Part shown: piece by piece, positions 9,325 to 20,087 of the stretch
How positions within the stretch are numbered: the stretch's first letter is position 1
Layout: each line of letters opens with the position of its first letter
Origin: a virus
Reading direction: 5' to 3' (one strand)
Length of the DNA stretch: 64,000 nt
Virus record (IMG/VR): IMGVR_UViG_3300044859_001080
Location: 1-64,000 of that record
Position numbers and translations under genes: made by a program
Notes under the pieces: generated by a model
The model's input: the letters and a program-made list of their open reading frames with translations, nothing else
The model's database searches: none
What the model was told of the DNA's origin: nothing

Positions 9325-12300
9325 ATGCAAAATACATATAGAATAAAAACCAATATTGGACAAGATAATTTTGTTAATTTTCAGTTAGACCAAAATATTG
9401 AATTTCTTGAAATTTTATCATTTAAAGTTAGACAATCTGATATCTATACATTGGATTGTGCCAATTATGGGGTTGTTGCAGGTAGGATTACAGCAAATAA
9501 TGGTTTTGGATTGGCAAATGCTAGGGTATCAGTATTTATTCCACTATCAACAGAGGATGAAGATAATGCATTAATCAACTCAATTTACCCATATAAATCT
9601 ATTGGTGATAAAAATGAGGAGGGATATAGATATAATTTATTACCATATGAACCATCTTATGAAGGTCATGTTGCCACAGGTAATTTTCCATCATTGAATG
9701 ATGTTTTGGCAAAAAACCAATATATTGAAGTTTATGAGAAATATTATAAATTCACTGTAAAGACAAATGATAGTGGTGATTATATGATATTTGGAGTTCC
9801 AATTGGGGGACATACAGTTTTTATGGATTTGGATTTATCTGACATTGGGGCATTTTCATTAACTCCCCAAGATTTGATAAGGATGGGCAGAGCAGCAGAG
9901 GGTCAATTTAAGGGAAATTCATTTCAAGCATCAACAGATTTGGAATCATTGCCACAAATTGTTTCATTATCTAAAGGGATAGAAGTTTCACCATTCTGGG
10001 GGGATCCAGAAACTTGTGATTCAACAATTAATAGAGTTGATTTTGATTTAAGAACAGATGCTAGTATTGATATTCAACCAACATCAATCTTTATTGGGTC
10101 AATATTTGGAACAAATAACATAGATAGCGTTAAACTTAATTGTGGGGTTAAAGAATCTTTGGGGAATTTATGTTTGCTTGAAACTGGTCCAGGACTAATT
10201 CAATCAATTAGACAAACAAAAAGTATTGATTCAGATGGTTTGCCCATTCTTGAATTTTATGAATTGGATAATGGGGGTAGAGTTATTGATGGGGATGGTA
10301 CTTGGGTTGTTGAAATGCCAATGAATTTGGATTATATCATAACTGATGAGAATGGAAATTTGCAAATAACAGAAGATGAAACAATAGGTATTCCAACAAG
10401 GGGAAAATATAGATTTAACATAAAATGGGAAGATTCTATTAGTTTAACAAACACAACAAGAAAAGCCAATTTTTTGGTGCCAAATATTAAAGAATATGGG
10501 TGGACAGAAGGGGGTGGTAATCCATCAAGTTCTGGGAGTAATGATGAAGCCAAAAAGGCACAAAGTGGTTCATATTATTTTGGACTTGATTGGAAAAAAT
10601 ATACAAACAAGATTGCTGCAATTAATTGTGAAGATACATTTTATGAATTTGAATATAATAAAGTATATACTGTTTCTGGATTGGTTGATCAATATCAGGG
10701 TGGGACAAATAAAGGCAAATTTATTGGAATTAAAGAAATTGGGGATAGAAGTTGTGAGCAAGTAATAAATAAATACCCAGTTAATGATGGTGTGAAAAAC
10801 TTTGATTTGTTTTATTACTTATTTTCAATAATATTGCAAATTATTCAGTTTATTAATATTCCATTAATATTTGGATATCATTTGATTTCTTTTTTGTGGA
10901 ATTTTATGGCTGTAATATTATTACCAGCAATAATTGTACTTTTGGGTTTTTTCATTAAAAATTATATATCTAATGTAATTAAAAATTATGCAATATCTGT
11001 TGCTTTATTTTCAGCAGGGATTATACCAACATTACCAACATTTGCATCATTTTTATTATTCCAAATTAGTAAAGATTTATTACTATTAGGCCCAATTTTA
11101 TTTTTACTTGTTTATTTGACAATTAATTTTAAAAAAATAGTTAAGAAAAAATTAAAATTAATTCATTTGCCAAATATAACTTACCCAAATTGTGAGTTTT
11201 GCATTTGTGATATGGAAGAAGTTGATGTTGATTTAGGTAGTGGAATACAAAACAATGGAGTATTATCTCAGGTATCCAATTATACATTATATTATGATAA
11301 GTTATCACAAAATTTTGATTGGAAATTAATGGGTAATATTATTGAGAATAATACTAGTGATAATATAAATTATAAAGATAGTTTTAATTATGAAGATGAT
11401 AAGCCATTATTATTATTTACTATTGCTCAATCAATTGGGGGTAGGACAGACAACTCATCTGGAATAAATCCTAAAAAAATTGGTGAGACAGATATTAAAA
11501 TGCCTAGGTCAGATGAATTTCAATTAATACAAATTGATAAAAAAATTAGTATATATAGTGAAACATTGCCTATTGGTGAAAGAATTAATTATTTTAATTT
11601 AAGGGAGAATTATTTTTATGAAAAAAATAAGGTTAAAGTTACTTTTGCTAATGATATTATTGAAAATAGAAATAAATTTCATTATGACAATGTAATTGTT
11701 TTATTATCTGAAGCCTATTTTGATTCTGGGGATATATTAAGTTTTGTTAATAATTCATTATCAAAAGATCCTAATTTTTTGGTCACCGGAACAACAATTG
11801 AAGGTGAGATTATATATGGAGTTAATGGAACAACTAAAATAACAAATACAAATAACATTATAAATGTTAAATATGCAAATACTCAAGATACAGAAGGTAG
11901 TCAAACATATAAATTACCATTTATAACAGGAGCAACAAGCACATCGTATTATGCTTCGGATATTGAGTATTTCCAAGTTATTACTGGTATAACATATTCA
12001 GATTATATAAAATTATCAGATACAAATACTAAAGGTTATTTACCTAGTGTTTTAACTTCACCTGCTGTACTTAGAGTTAAAATTGGTGGTCAAGGTACAC
12101 CCGGGGATGAGTTGGTGGTAGATAACCCAATCCAATATTTCAATGGTATTGAAAATCAATATGTTTTAATATTACAAAGAGGAGTTGATCCATATTCTCC
12201 AGAATATGATAATAAGTATGATTTGAGTAAAATATTTGGATATGAATTTGGCAATATAATTATAAATAGTGCTACCAAATTAAATATACCAATTCAAAAG

Positions 12301-14427
12301 TTGAATGAATATGCTGGCAATATTAGGCTTTTAGGTAAAGGAGGTAACTCATCAGACTTTATAACAACACAAACATTAACAAATCAAGAAGATATTTTCT
12401 TTGAATCTTACAGTTTTCAACCAGGAATTGAATTTAGACCATATGAATCAGATTCTGTTTCATATTATTCTGGTATATTTGGTCGTAATTCACCAATAAC
12501 TAAACCTTTTATTATTAAATTAGGCCTTATTCCTACATTAATTAAGTATATAAAAAATTGGGTAAGTGCTGAACCTATTGATTCTGATAATAATTTTTTT
12601 ATTGTCAATAGTGAACGTGCGGGGAGGGAAAAGGATTATCCAAAGAAGACCCCTATCCAATGGATTGATTCAAAATATAGCAATTCAAAATTGGATTTTA
12701 ATGGTGGTACATATATGGTTGGTAAAGGTGATGTTGTGGCAAATAATAAATATGATATTAATCCATTTGAATTTGATAATTTCATGTTATACTATTCATA
12801 TAGTTCGCATTTAGAATTAAAGAATAGAAAGTTATCTCATTCTAATAGTAACAAAATTATTTTAAGAACAGATAGGCTACCAACATCAGATGGTTTAGAT
12901 GGTAAAAATTGGTATAGTAATGGGGTTGGTATATTACAACAAAATAACTCTTTTACAATATATAAATATCCTAAAAAATCAACAGGAGAAAATTCACCCT
13001 TATATATTAATGCTGGTTTTGATGCTGATATTTTGGCAAATGATTTAGAGGGGCTACCAGGGTATGCAAGTGTAAATACATCATTTAATTCTTGTAAAGA
13101 TTTAGTTCCCCTATCTTGTTATGAAAATAAAAATGATTCAGAAACATTATCTATAACTGAAAAATGTAAGTCAACTAAAAGACAATCTATATATATTAAG
13201 GATGGTTGTTACCAATTAGTTAGACGACCTATACTTGATTTATTGCCAGACATTGATGCATTCCGTGAATGGGCTTTTAGGTTTAAATTAAATTATGGTT
13301 TATGTAGAGGTATTGTATCAGAAACATTTGTTAATAACTGGGTTAATGGATCTTTGTTTATGCCATCATTTAAATCAAACACTATTGGTGCATATAGAAA
13401 TAATCCACAATATTGCAAGGATATTGTTTATTATGATAATACAACTTCAAACTTTTATTATAGAAGTTCCCCTTATTATAGTGGAACAACTATGGGGCAA
13501 TTTGTTGGCAACCAGAATAATTATATTGCAAACAAGTTAAATTATTATAATTTAATGTATCCAACAACCATAATTAATTTGGGTATTAAAAATAAGTTAT
13601 TAATTGGGTCAAGGGGATTTGATACTTATGGATATATGGTAAATCAAATAAATTATACAAGTTATTCAGATAATTCTGATTTAATTAACATGTTTGTTAT
13701 GAGTAGGGTTTTGGATTCTAGTATATTGAAAAATCTTAATAAGAATACTAATATAACAATAAATTCATTTTTTAGTAGAAATGGTAAAAAGGTAGATGGT
13801 GATTTGGCACAATTAATGTCTATTAATTCAGAATTTGGCGTTGTGAAGTTTTCATCAGAATTTTATTCTTTCACCAATAATAATTCACCATCTTTAATTT
13901 TTAGAGAAAAGGGTAGAAATTATATGGGGGTATTTTATTCATCATTGCAAGATGATTTAACCTATAAAGATTATATATCACCTGGTAGGATTGGTTTTAG
14001 AGATAGTATTACAAATTCATTAATCCCAAGATATTTTGATATTAGATCACAAGAGGTTCCATTTTATTCTTGGGAATTGGCAGAAAATTCTAATAGCATT
14101 TTTGGAACAGACAAGAATAATTGGGGAACACAAAAAGTTGATATTGTTGCAAAAAAGTATCAATCTCTTGAAAGAATTAAACCCAGAAATAATGATACAG
14201 CAAAGTTTAGTGAATATGATAGCACAGATTATTTTGTTTCAGACAATTCAGATATAGCATATAATTCACATAGGGGTTATATATATTCTGATATAAATGG
14301 TAAATATAATAAAACTAAACAAGAAAATACAAAATTTGTTGTTGGTGCACCATTTCATTTTTATTTTGGAATAAAGAAAGGATTTTCATCTTTGGATAAA
14401 TTTAAAACAAAATATTTGAATGAATAA
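9325..14427 (+). CDS. Very large virion-associated protein with internal membrane-like segment
   Basis: This protein has 1,700 residues from ATG 9325 (a TTG precedes it directly). The N-terminus (about 45-165) resembles a carboxypeptidase-regulatory-like beta domain: VVAGRITANNGFGLANARVSV, then a hinge ending SGDYMIFGVPIGGHTV. About residues 493-612 (nt 10801-11160) are strongly hydrophobic, with about four candidate membrane helices (FYYLFSIILQIIQF, FMAVILLPAIIVLLGFF, a third near IIPTLPTFASFLLF, a fourth near LLLLGPILFLLVYL) and a basic end KKIVKKKLK. A CEFCICD cysteine cluster follows. The rest is beta-rich and Asn/Ser-rich, like tail proteins. Its position between wedge genes and tail-tip genes suggests a tail or baseplate component, perhaps inserted into the host membrane during ejection. 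I cannot name a family. Confidence 0.7.
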   Translation: MQNTYRIKTNIGQDNFVNFQLDQNIEFLEILSFKVRQSDIYTLDCANYGVVAGRITANNGFGLANARVSVFIPLSTEDEDNALINSIYPYKSIGDKNEEGYRYNLLPYEPSYEGHVATGNFPSLNDVLAKNQYIEVYEKYYKFTVKTNDSGDYMIFGVPIGGHTVFMDLDLSDIGAFSLTPQDLIRMGRAAEGQFKGNSFQASTDLESLPQIVSLSKGIEVSPFWGDPETCDSTINRVDFDLRTDASIDIQPTSIFIGSIFGTNNIDSVKLNCGVKESLGNLCLLETGPGLIQSIRQTKSIDSDGLPILEFYELDNGGRVIDGDGTWVVEMPMNLDYIITDENGNLQITEDETIGIPTRGKYRFNIKWEDSISLTNTTRKANFLVPNIKEYGWTEGGGNPSSSGSNDEAKKAQSGSYYFGLDWKKYTNKIAAINCEDTFYEFEYNKVYTVSGLVDQYQGGTNKGKFIGIKEIGDRSCEQVINKYPVNDGVKNFDLFYYLFSIILQIIQFINIPLIFGYHLISFLWNFMAVILLPAIIVLLGFFIKNYISNVIKNYAISVALFSAGIIPTLPTFASFLLFQISKDLLLLGPILFLLVYLTINFKKIVKKKLKLIHLPNITYPNCEFCICDMEEVDVDLGSGIQNNGVLSQVSNYTLYYDKLSQNFDWKLMGNIIENNTSDNINYKDSFNYEDDKPLLLFTIAQSIGGRTDNSSGINPKKIGETDIKMPRSDEFQLIQIDKKISIYSETLPIGERINYFNLRENYFYEKNKVKVTFANDIIENRNKFHYDNVIVLLSEAYFDSGDILSFVNNSLSKDPNFLVTGTTIEGEIIYGVNGTTKITNTNNIINVKYANTQDTEGSQTYKLPFITGATSTSYYASDIEYFQVITGITYSDYIKLSDTNTKGYLPSVLTSPAVLRVKIGGQGTPGDELVVDNPIQYFNGIENQYVLILQRGVDPYSPEYDNKYDLSKIFGYEFGNIIINSATKLNIPIQKLNEYAGNIRLLGKGGNSSDFITTQTLTNQEDIFFESYSFQPGIEFRPYESDSVSYYSGIFGRNSPITKPFIIKLGLIPTLIKYIKNWVSAEPIDSDNNFFIVNSERAGREKDYPKKTPIQWIDSKYSNSKLDFNGGTYMVGKGDVVANNKYDINPFEFDNFMLYYSYSSHLELKNRKLSHSNSNKIILRTDRLPTSDGLDGKNWYSNGVGILQQNNSFTIYKYPKKSTGENSPLYINAGFDADILANDLEGLPGYASVNTSFNSCKDLVPLSCYENKNDSETLSITEKCKSTKRQSIYIKDGCYQLVRRPILDLLPDIDAFREWAFRFKLNYGLCRGIVSETFVNNWVNGSLFMPSFKSNTIGAYRNNPQYCKDIVYYDNTTSNFYYRSSPYYSGTTMGQFVGNQNNYIANKLNYYNLMYPTTIINLGIKNKLLIGSRGFDTYGYMVNQINYTSYSDNSDLINMFVMSRVLDSSILKNLNKNTNITINSFFSRNGKKVDGDLAQLMSINSEFGVVKFSSEFYSFTNNNSPSLIFREKGRNYMGVFYSSLQDDLTYKDYISPGRIGFRDSITNSLIPRYFDIRSQEVPFYSWELAENSNSIFGTDKNNWGTQKVDIVAKKYQSLERIKPRNNDTAKFSEYDSTDYFVSDNSDIAYNSHRGYIYSDINGKYNKTKQENTKFVVGAPFHFYFGIKKGFSSLDKFKTKYLNE

Positions 14428-16081
14428 CTATATTATAGTACCAAGCATTTATAGAAATAAGATTGGGGATGAAATTGATTCACAAATATCAGTTGACCTT
14501 GTTAATTCATCCAAAGAATTAATTGAATTTGATAGAAGTGTTAACATAGATTTAAAGGAATTGTATGAGAAGGAGAAGAGTGCATCATTTAAGATACGAC
14601 CAGTTTATAACATAAGTTATTTATATAATAATATATATTCTGGAACAACAACAACCAAATATGAAGATGAATTAATTTATCCATTAAAATCTTCATTAAT
14701 CATTCAATCTAAAAATGTTAGAAAGGGGTTATTACAATCTTATGAGTTTGATTTTTTTAGACCAAAAACAACAACTGCTTTTGGTTTTGAAAGCATTAGT
14801 GCATTTACATATAATTGGAATTATTATTTAACTTATCCATCTTCTGAAGATAATAAAAAGATATTAAATATTGGTTTTAAGGGAAAAGATTTTGAATGGG
14901 TTGCTGGTGATGGCATTCCATTTGTTTCTGAAAATATAACAATTAATGGTTTTAATGTGACAAAAATTATTTGTGGATTAAATCATAATTTGAATTTAGG
15001 GGAGAGTGTGATGATTAAAATTGGTAATAATGAATCTTTGCATAATATATTATCATTTGGTGATGGTTCTTTTAATTCTGAAAAGACTATAATTAACATC
15101 ATTAACATTAATGATAAAATAAAAGGAAATGTATATGGAACATTAAGGCGTGTTACAAATAGTGCCAATAGCGGTGAAACCATTTCAAAATATTATATTA
15201 GAAAACACAAAGTTATAAAAGGGGGTGATAGAGTTGTTGCCACAAAAGCAGGATTTCAATCTGGTATTTATGATGGGATAGAAACATTAAGTTATGATGA
15301 TAATAATAATAAATTCCCAACAAAAAGAATAGGTTCAAATAAATCATATAATTTTACCATACAGGATGAAATTGATATTGAAGGAATTGTTGATAATAGA
15401 AACAGACCTTTAACTGAATTATATTTAACAATTTTATTTAAAGGGTATTCTGGGTTTTTTGCATCAAAAAATAAACCAATGAAACAAGGCTGGGATTTTA
15501 ATAGAAGTGAGTCAGTTAGTGATTGGTGGGATGATAGCAACACATTATCCAATAGCAATATTATGGCAATATCATATTCAGATGACGCAAAATCAAATTT
15601 TTATTATTACAATCCCCCCAATGAATTTGATGGTGATTTTTGTGAATATAATGAATATAATCAAGAGGAGATTGTTATTTCAGATTTTTATTATAAAATA
15701 AAACATAATGAAAGTGTTTTTAGGGTTGCTGGTTATGATAATAATAAGTCAGGATATTATTATAAGCCACATAATAGAATGACATTAAAGGTATTTTCAA
15801 ATTATGTTGAATCAGTTGGTTTAACATCAAAAGATAACATCCCAAGCTATGCATTCTATTCAAAATTTGATGCCCAATTTAGGTGGAGAGATATTTATAG
15901 TGTTGGTTTTTTTGATGAGAATTCAAATGGGGTTAATTACCCATATGTTAATGATACATTTTATCCATTTTCAGATGTAATATTCAAATTAATACCAGAT
16001 ACTTCTGGGTATGATTTTAATTCATTATTAAATGATGGGAGCGGTGTTGTTGTAAAACCTATTATTGATGAGTGTGAATAA
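14420..16081 (+). CDS. Putative structural protein of the tail block
   Basis: This 553-residue protein overlaps the previous gene by 8 nt. It is rich in Asn, Tyr, Ser and Ile and looks beta-rich throughout, with no cysteine motif, signal peptide or membrane helix. A segment near residues 275-320 ([20 protein letters not shown]) precedes a more regular strand pattern. Composition and position match the neighbouring virion genes. No family is recognised; baseplate or tail-tip component is inferred from context. Confidence 0.65.
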   Translation: MNNYIIVPSIYRNKIGDEIDSQISVDLVNSSKELIEFDRSVNIDLKELYEKEKSASFKIRPVYNISYLYNNIYSGTTTTKYEDELIYPLKSSLIIQSKNVRKGLLQSYEFDFFRPKTTTAFGFESISAFTYNWNYYLTYPSSEDNKKILNIGFKGKDFEWVAGDGIPFVSENITINGFNVTKIICGLNHNLNLGESVMIKIGNNESLHNILSFGDGSFNSEKTIINIININDKIKGNVYGTLRRVTNSANSGETISKYYIRKHKVIKGGDRVVATKAGFQSGIYDGIETLSYDDNNNKFPTKRIGSNKSYNFTIQDEIDIEGIVDNRNRPLTELYLTILFKGYSGFFASKNKPMKQGWDFNRSESVSDWWDDSNTLSNSNIMAISYSDDAKSNFYYYNPPNEFDGDFCEYNEYNQEEIVISDFYYKIKHNESVFRVAGYDNNKSGYYYKPHNRMTLKVFSNYVESVGLTSKDNIPSYAFYSKFDAQFRWRDIYSVGFFDENSNGVNYPYVNDTFYPFSDVIFKLIPDTSGYDFNSLLNDGSGVVVKPIIDECE

Positions 16082-16628
16082 ATATAAATTAAGATTACCA
16101 AATGTTAATGATTTAACCATAAGCATTCCTGTTAGTATTAATGTGGAAAATTTAGGTCAAGATGATGTTATTGAACAATATGAAGATACAATAATTAGCA
16201 ATGCAATAAATGATAAGATAGATTACGAGATAGTTAGATTTCAACATAAGGGATATTTTCCTCCAATTCCAGTGTCAGCATCGCCAACACCAACACCAAC
16301 CCCAACACCAACCCCAACTATGACCTCTACTGTAACACCAACCAATACGACAACACCAACATATACACCAACACCATCAGTTACACCAACTATACAACCA
16401 TCAGCATCTGCTACACCAACATTTACACCAACCCCATCAATAACACCAACTATAACACCAACAACTTCAATAACACCATCAATAACACCAACCATAACAC
16501 CAACAACTTCAATAACACCAACAAATACAACAACTCCAACAATGACGCCAACACCATCAGCAACGGAATTAAGATATTATTCATCAAATAATCTAATAGT
16601 ATTCAATCAAAATTGTAATTCAAATTAA
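16068..16628 (+). CDS. Small protein with long Pro/Thr linker
   Basis: This 186-residue protein starts at ATG 16068, overlapping the previous gene by 14 nt. The first 70 residues form an ordered domain ([20 protein letters not shown]). About residues 72-166 are nearly all Pro, Thr, Ser and Ile in TPTPT, SITPTI and TTTPT patterns. A short tail ends [11 protein letters not shown]. Such linkers are extended and are common O-glycosylation substrates in adhesins. The short globular head and tail suggest a connector that tethers one virion part to another. Repetitive codons here (aca cca) may permit slippage. Confidence 0.65.
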   Translation: MSVNKYKLRLPNVNDLTISIPVSINVENLGQDDVIEQYEDTIISNAINDKIDYEIVRFQHKGYFPPIPVSASPTPTPTPTPTPTMTSTVTPTNTTTPTYTPTPSVTPTIQPSASATPTFTPTPSITPTITPTTSITPSITPTITPTTSITPTNTTTPTMTPTPSATELRYYSSNNLIVFNQNCNSN

Positions 16629-16629
16629 T

Positions 16630-17535
16630 ATGAGTGAATTTAACGTATATGCGCCAACACCTGGTAGTGGATGTTCAAGTTGGTTTAATCATGCAACTAG
16701 TGGTGATGCTTGTAATTCAATATTTTGCACAACAATACCAACAACTTGTGTGGGGGATTGTGATAAGTTATATGTGACAAACCAAAGAACTCCACAGAGA
16801 ATAGAGATTAATGATATTATTTACATTGGGACAGATACTGGTTATGAGATATTACCTGAAGGTTGGTATGTTAGCAGTACAAAGGGTACGGTATTCAATA
16901 TTAATTCAAGTGGTGTTTTGATAAGTGTCAATACTTGTTCTGGTACAACTTATGTTACAGATTTGGATGGGAATTATTATGGTACAGCTACCATTGGAAC
17001 ACAAACTTGGTTTACAGAAAATTTAAGAACAACAAGGTATAATAATGGTGCTGATATTCCAAATGTAACTAATAGTACAACTTGGAGTAATTTAACAATT
17101 GGTGCTTATTGTGCATATAATAATAATAATATTGATAATTGTTTTGGGTATTTGTATAATTTTTATGCAACAACTAATCTATGTCCAACCGAGTATAGAG
17201 TTCCCACATTGGCTGACTATGCAACTTTATCCACATATCTGGGGGGTAATAGTATTTCAGGTGGGAAGATGAAAACAGAAGGAGTTGTATGGTGGGATAG
17301 CCCAAATGATGGGGCAACAAATACTAGTGGATTTAGTGGTTATCCAGCAGGTAGAAGAGTGTATAATGGTAATTTTAATTTCTTTGGGGAAACGGGTACT
17401 TTTTGGACTAATACAACAACTGGATGTATTGTTAATTTTGCCAAAATAATTCAATTAAAATATAATAATAATAATTTGGATTTCCAATGTGATGATAAAA
17501 ACAATGGGTATTCGGTTAGATGTATAAAAAATTAA
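16630..17535 (+). CDS. FISUMP-domain virion protein
   Basis: This 301-residue protein starts 1 nt after the previous stop. Residues about 108-301 match the Fibrobacter succinogenes major paralogous domain (FISUMP): TDLDGNYYGTATIGTQTWF, then ENLRTTRYNNG, GYLYNFYA, YRVPTLADYATL, GYPAGRR and the closing YSVRCIKN. The domain is common in Bacteroidetes surface lipoproteins and is thought to have a carbohydrate-binding-like (C-type-lectin-like) fold. Its presence in a tail block supports a Bacteroidetes host and a role in surface binding. Residues 1-105 are cysteine-rich and unassigned. There is no signal peptide, consistent with a virion part. A second FISUMP gene lies at 46.1 kb. Confidence 0.8.
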   Translation: MSEFNVYAPTPGSGCSSWFNHATSGDACNSIFCTTIPTTCVGDCDKLYVTNQRTPQRIEINDIIYIGTDTGYEILPEGWYVSSTKGTVFNINSSGVLISVNTCSGTTYVTDLDGNYYGTATIGTQTWFTENLRTTRYNNGADIPNVTNSTTWSNLTIGAYCAYNNNNIDNCFGYLYNFYATTNLCPTEYRVPTLADYATLSTYLGGNSISGGKMKTEGVVWWDSPNDGATNTSGFSGYPAGRRVYNGNFNFFGETGTFWTNTTTGCIVNFAKIIQLKYNNNNLDFQCDDKNNGYSVRCIKN

Positions 17536-17539
17536 TATA

Positions 17540-18130
17540 ATGGCAACAGATTATAGTTTAAATATAAAATTTAATTTTTTACAAGGAATTGATATTACCA
17601 ATAATATAAATTGGAAGACAACGTATTTGACCCCAAATAATGGATATATTGAAAATGATGTAAGATTTAATACAAATAGTTTTAATAATTCATTTTTCAA
17701 ATTAGATTATTATGACACCCCTTTTAGTAAATCGCAAAAATTATATTTTACAACTATATTACAAGCCAGCAATGGAATTCAATCAAATAATTTAATAATT
17801 CCAGAGTATTATTTGGATCACGACATTAATACAGAGGGTTTTTATATTTATTGGTTAAGGGATAAGACAATATTTAATCTTGATACTTTTTATGTTAGTG
17901 CAACATTTTTCAATGGTAAAACTGGAATGGTTAAAAGAATGTCAAATATTTGCCAAGGGGATTCAAATTTGAGTGATAGATATAATTTAAATGAAGTTTT
18001 TGATTTTCATTATAAATTAAAATTGGATTATGATAATAAGACATATGAATATTTTGATATTAAAAAAGATAATAGGATTGGTATTTCTGGATCACCAATT
18101 TTATGGTATGAATATATAAGCAGAAAATGA
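17540..18130 (+). CDS. Putative structural protein
   Basis: This 196-residue, Asn/Tyr/Phe-rich, probably beta-strand protein has no recognised domain. It starts 4 nt after the FISUMP gene and its stop overlaps the next start (ATGA), so the three genes are translationally coupled. There is no signal peptide or membrane helix. Structural role is inferred from context only. Confidence 0.6.
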   Translation: MATDYSLNIKFNFLQGIDITNNINWKTTYLTPNNGYIENDVRFNTNSFNNSFFKLDYYDTPFSKSQKLYFTTILQASNGIQSNNLIIPEYYLDHDINTEGFYIYWLRDKTIFNLDTFYVSATFFNGKTGMVKRMSNICQGDSNLSDRYNLNEVFDFHYKLKLDYDNKTYEYFDIKKDNRIGISGSPILWYEYISRK

Positions 18131-19158
18131 TATATAAAATTAAAATATCCCCTGAGTCGGTATCATCATTAATTAAATACTTTGATTATAGTGGTAAGAC
18201 AATTGGCGTTTATACTGGTATGACAAATATTTTATCAGGTGGGACAAATGGGGCATCAACATTAACAGGATTAACAATTCCTATTTTGTTAACGCAAGAT
18301 ATTGTTGATATGGGGTATTATTCAGAATTTGATGGTGCAATAACACAAAAAGATGTTGCAACAAACTTTGTATTTTCTGGGGAAAATGATAGTAGAATTT
18401 GTGTTTCAAATACCTCAATAGTTAAGACATCAACATTGGATTCTACTTATTTGATAGATTGGGGTGATGGGCAAATTGAACAAATGATATCTCCTAAATT
18501 GTGCCATACTTATACCAAATCAGATGGGGAATTTACTTTAACATTAACACAAAGAAATAATTTTGGTTCAAACATTGTCAGTAAGACAATAAAAAAACCA
18601 TTTAAATTAGCTACCATATCAAATCCATTTGGCACAACATCATATATACCAAATGCTGGTCCTTGGAAGAATACTAATATAAATTATGATTATATCTTCA
18701 CAGGGGATACTGGATTAAAAAAATATTCATACAATGATGTTAGTTCAGTTGATGTGTCTGGTTATACAAAATCAAGATTAAATGATTTGGCTATTTATGG
18801 TAAAGATGAATTTAAAGTTGGTAAGTTGGTAAATAAAAATGGTTTTGAGGGAAAATTAACAGAAATTAAAGAAACCATTTTCACAGCATATACCATTAGC
18901 AATATTGATTATATTGATTATCAAAATGGAATAACAATATTTAAAACAAATATTAAAAAAGAGCCAATATACCCAAGTCCAATTGTTAAAAATGATTTAT
19001 TAATGAAGAGCGTTTCTGATGTTCAAATTTTTTCAAATGTTTTTATTGAGAGGGGGAAAAATTCTGGATATGAAAGAGTTCAAAGACTTGGTGAGGTGAG
19101 AACTTTGTTAGATATGGAAAAATATGGATATGGATATTTTAATTTAACAAATAAATAA
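18127..19158 (+). CDS. PKD-like-domain structural protein
   Basis: This 343-residue protein contains, near residues 105-155, a PKD-type immunoglobulin-like domain: YLIDWGDGQIEQM, then CHTYTKSDGEFTLTLTQ, matching the family pattern of WGDG followed by H-x-Y and a beta strand. PKD domains are spacer or adhesive modules in surface proteins and phage tails. The flanks are unassigned and beta-rich. It follows its neighbour by ATGA overlap and is followed by a gap containing a TATTTATA element. Confidence 0.68.
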   Translation: MIYKIKISPESVSSLIKYFDYSGKTIGVYTGMTNILSGGTNGASTLTGLTIPILLTQDIVDMGYYSEFDGAITQKDVATNFVFSGENDSRICVSNTSIVKTSTLDSTYLIDWGDGQIEQMISPKLCHTYTKSDGEFTLTLTQRNNFGSNIVSKTIKKPFKLATISNPFGTTSYIPNAGPWKNTNINYDYIFTGDTGLKKYSYNDVSSVDVSGYTKSRLNDLAIYGKDEFKVGKLVNKNGFEGKLTEIKETIFTAYTISNIDYIDYQNGITIFKTNIKKEPIYPSPIVKNDLLMKSVSDVQIFSNVFIERGKNSGYERVQRLGEVRTLLDMEKYGYGYFNLTNK

Positions 19159-19167
19159 AGAATAAAC

Positions 19168-19175
19168 TATTTATA
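19168..19175 (+). promoter_or_regulatory. TATTTATA element
   Basis: A perfect TATTTATA ends 18 nt before the ATG at 19194, inside a 35-nt intergenic gap. It would start a transcript for the next tail genes. Confidence 0.5.
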
Positions 19176-19193
19176 TTAATATAAAAAAAAATT

Positions 19194-20087
19194 ATGGCAA
19201 TTGGTACATATGGCACGGTTAGACCTAGTGATGTAAATCCTGAAGATGTTGAGATTATAATGGTTTACTCCCCAACCAGGGATCAGAGTGAAACAATTGT
19301 GCAAAAAAAATTATCAGCAACTGATATTTTGACCCCTTATTTTGAGGATGCAAATAATGTTGAATTATTGGGGGGTTTATATAAGTTAACATTACCAGCA
19401 ACAGAATTTAATGCATTGGGTTATTATACTGTTTATTTAAGACCAGCACAAATTAGAACAAAAATTACTGATTGTGGGGTGTTAAGTGCTCTTCCTAATG
19501 TTAAGGGGATTGTTATCAATTTGGATAATGTTCCAGCAGACTTTAGAAATAAATTTGCATCACCCCAAGAGTTGGTTGGGTATCGTGTTGAATATTTAAA
19601 TAATAAACAAAAAGTTCCAAATTTCTTTAGAATAGTTACATCATCTTTTTTTTGTGAACCCATAGTGACAAATGAAGTAAATACTAGTGTAAAATCAATT
19701 AGATATAGATATGTTGATAATGACACTAATTTGGTGTTTTTAACATTATCACCAAGTAGTTCACCTTCAAACAAAACCAATGCAGTTCCATTTATTGGGC
19801 AGCCAAATCAAGAAATTATTATAACAAATAGTTATTTCAACCCCACAACGCTTGAAATTGAAATGGTTGAACATGATATATCCACATTGGCAATTGGTTT
19901 ATTTGGCAACCAAACTAAATCAGTTGAAGATGGTATCTATACTTTATATGATACAGCAAATAATATTTACAAACAATATAATTTATTTGAAGTTAGAAAC
20001 CAATTTACTAATTTATTATATGAAGTTAGACAAGATAGGGGGGATGATGTTGACATAAGTAAAAATTTAGATAATATACTAGAATAA
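19194..20087 (+). CDS. Putative tail/baseplate structural protein
   Basis: This 297-residue protein has a beta-rich N-terminal region (SDVNPEDVEIIMVYSPT) and shares its final A with the next gene's ATG (TAATG). I do not recognise a family. Its place immediately before a large tail protein, behind its own promoter-like element, suggests a structural component made in quantity. No signal peptide or membrane helix. Confidence 0.62.
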   Translation: MAIGTYGTVRPSDVNPEDVEIIMVYSPTRDQSETIVQKKLSATDILTPYFEDANNVELLGGLYKLTLPATEFNALGYYTVYLRPAQIRTKITDCGVLSALPNVKGIVINLDNVPADFRNKFASPQELVGYRVEYLNNKQKVPNFFRIVTSSFFCEPIVTNEVNTSVKSIRYRYVDNDTNLVFLTLSPSSSPSNKTNAVPFIGQPNQEIIITNSYFNPTTLEIEMVEHDISTLAIGLFGNQTKSVEDGIYTLYDTANNIYKQYNLFEVRNQFTNLLYEVRQDRGDDVDISKNLDNILE

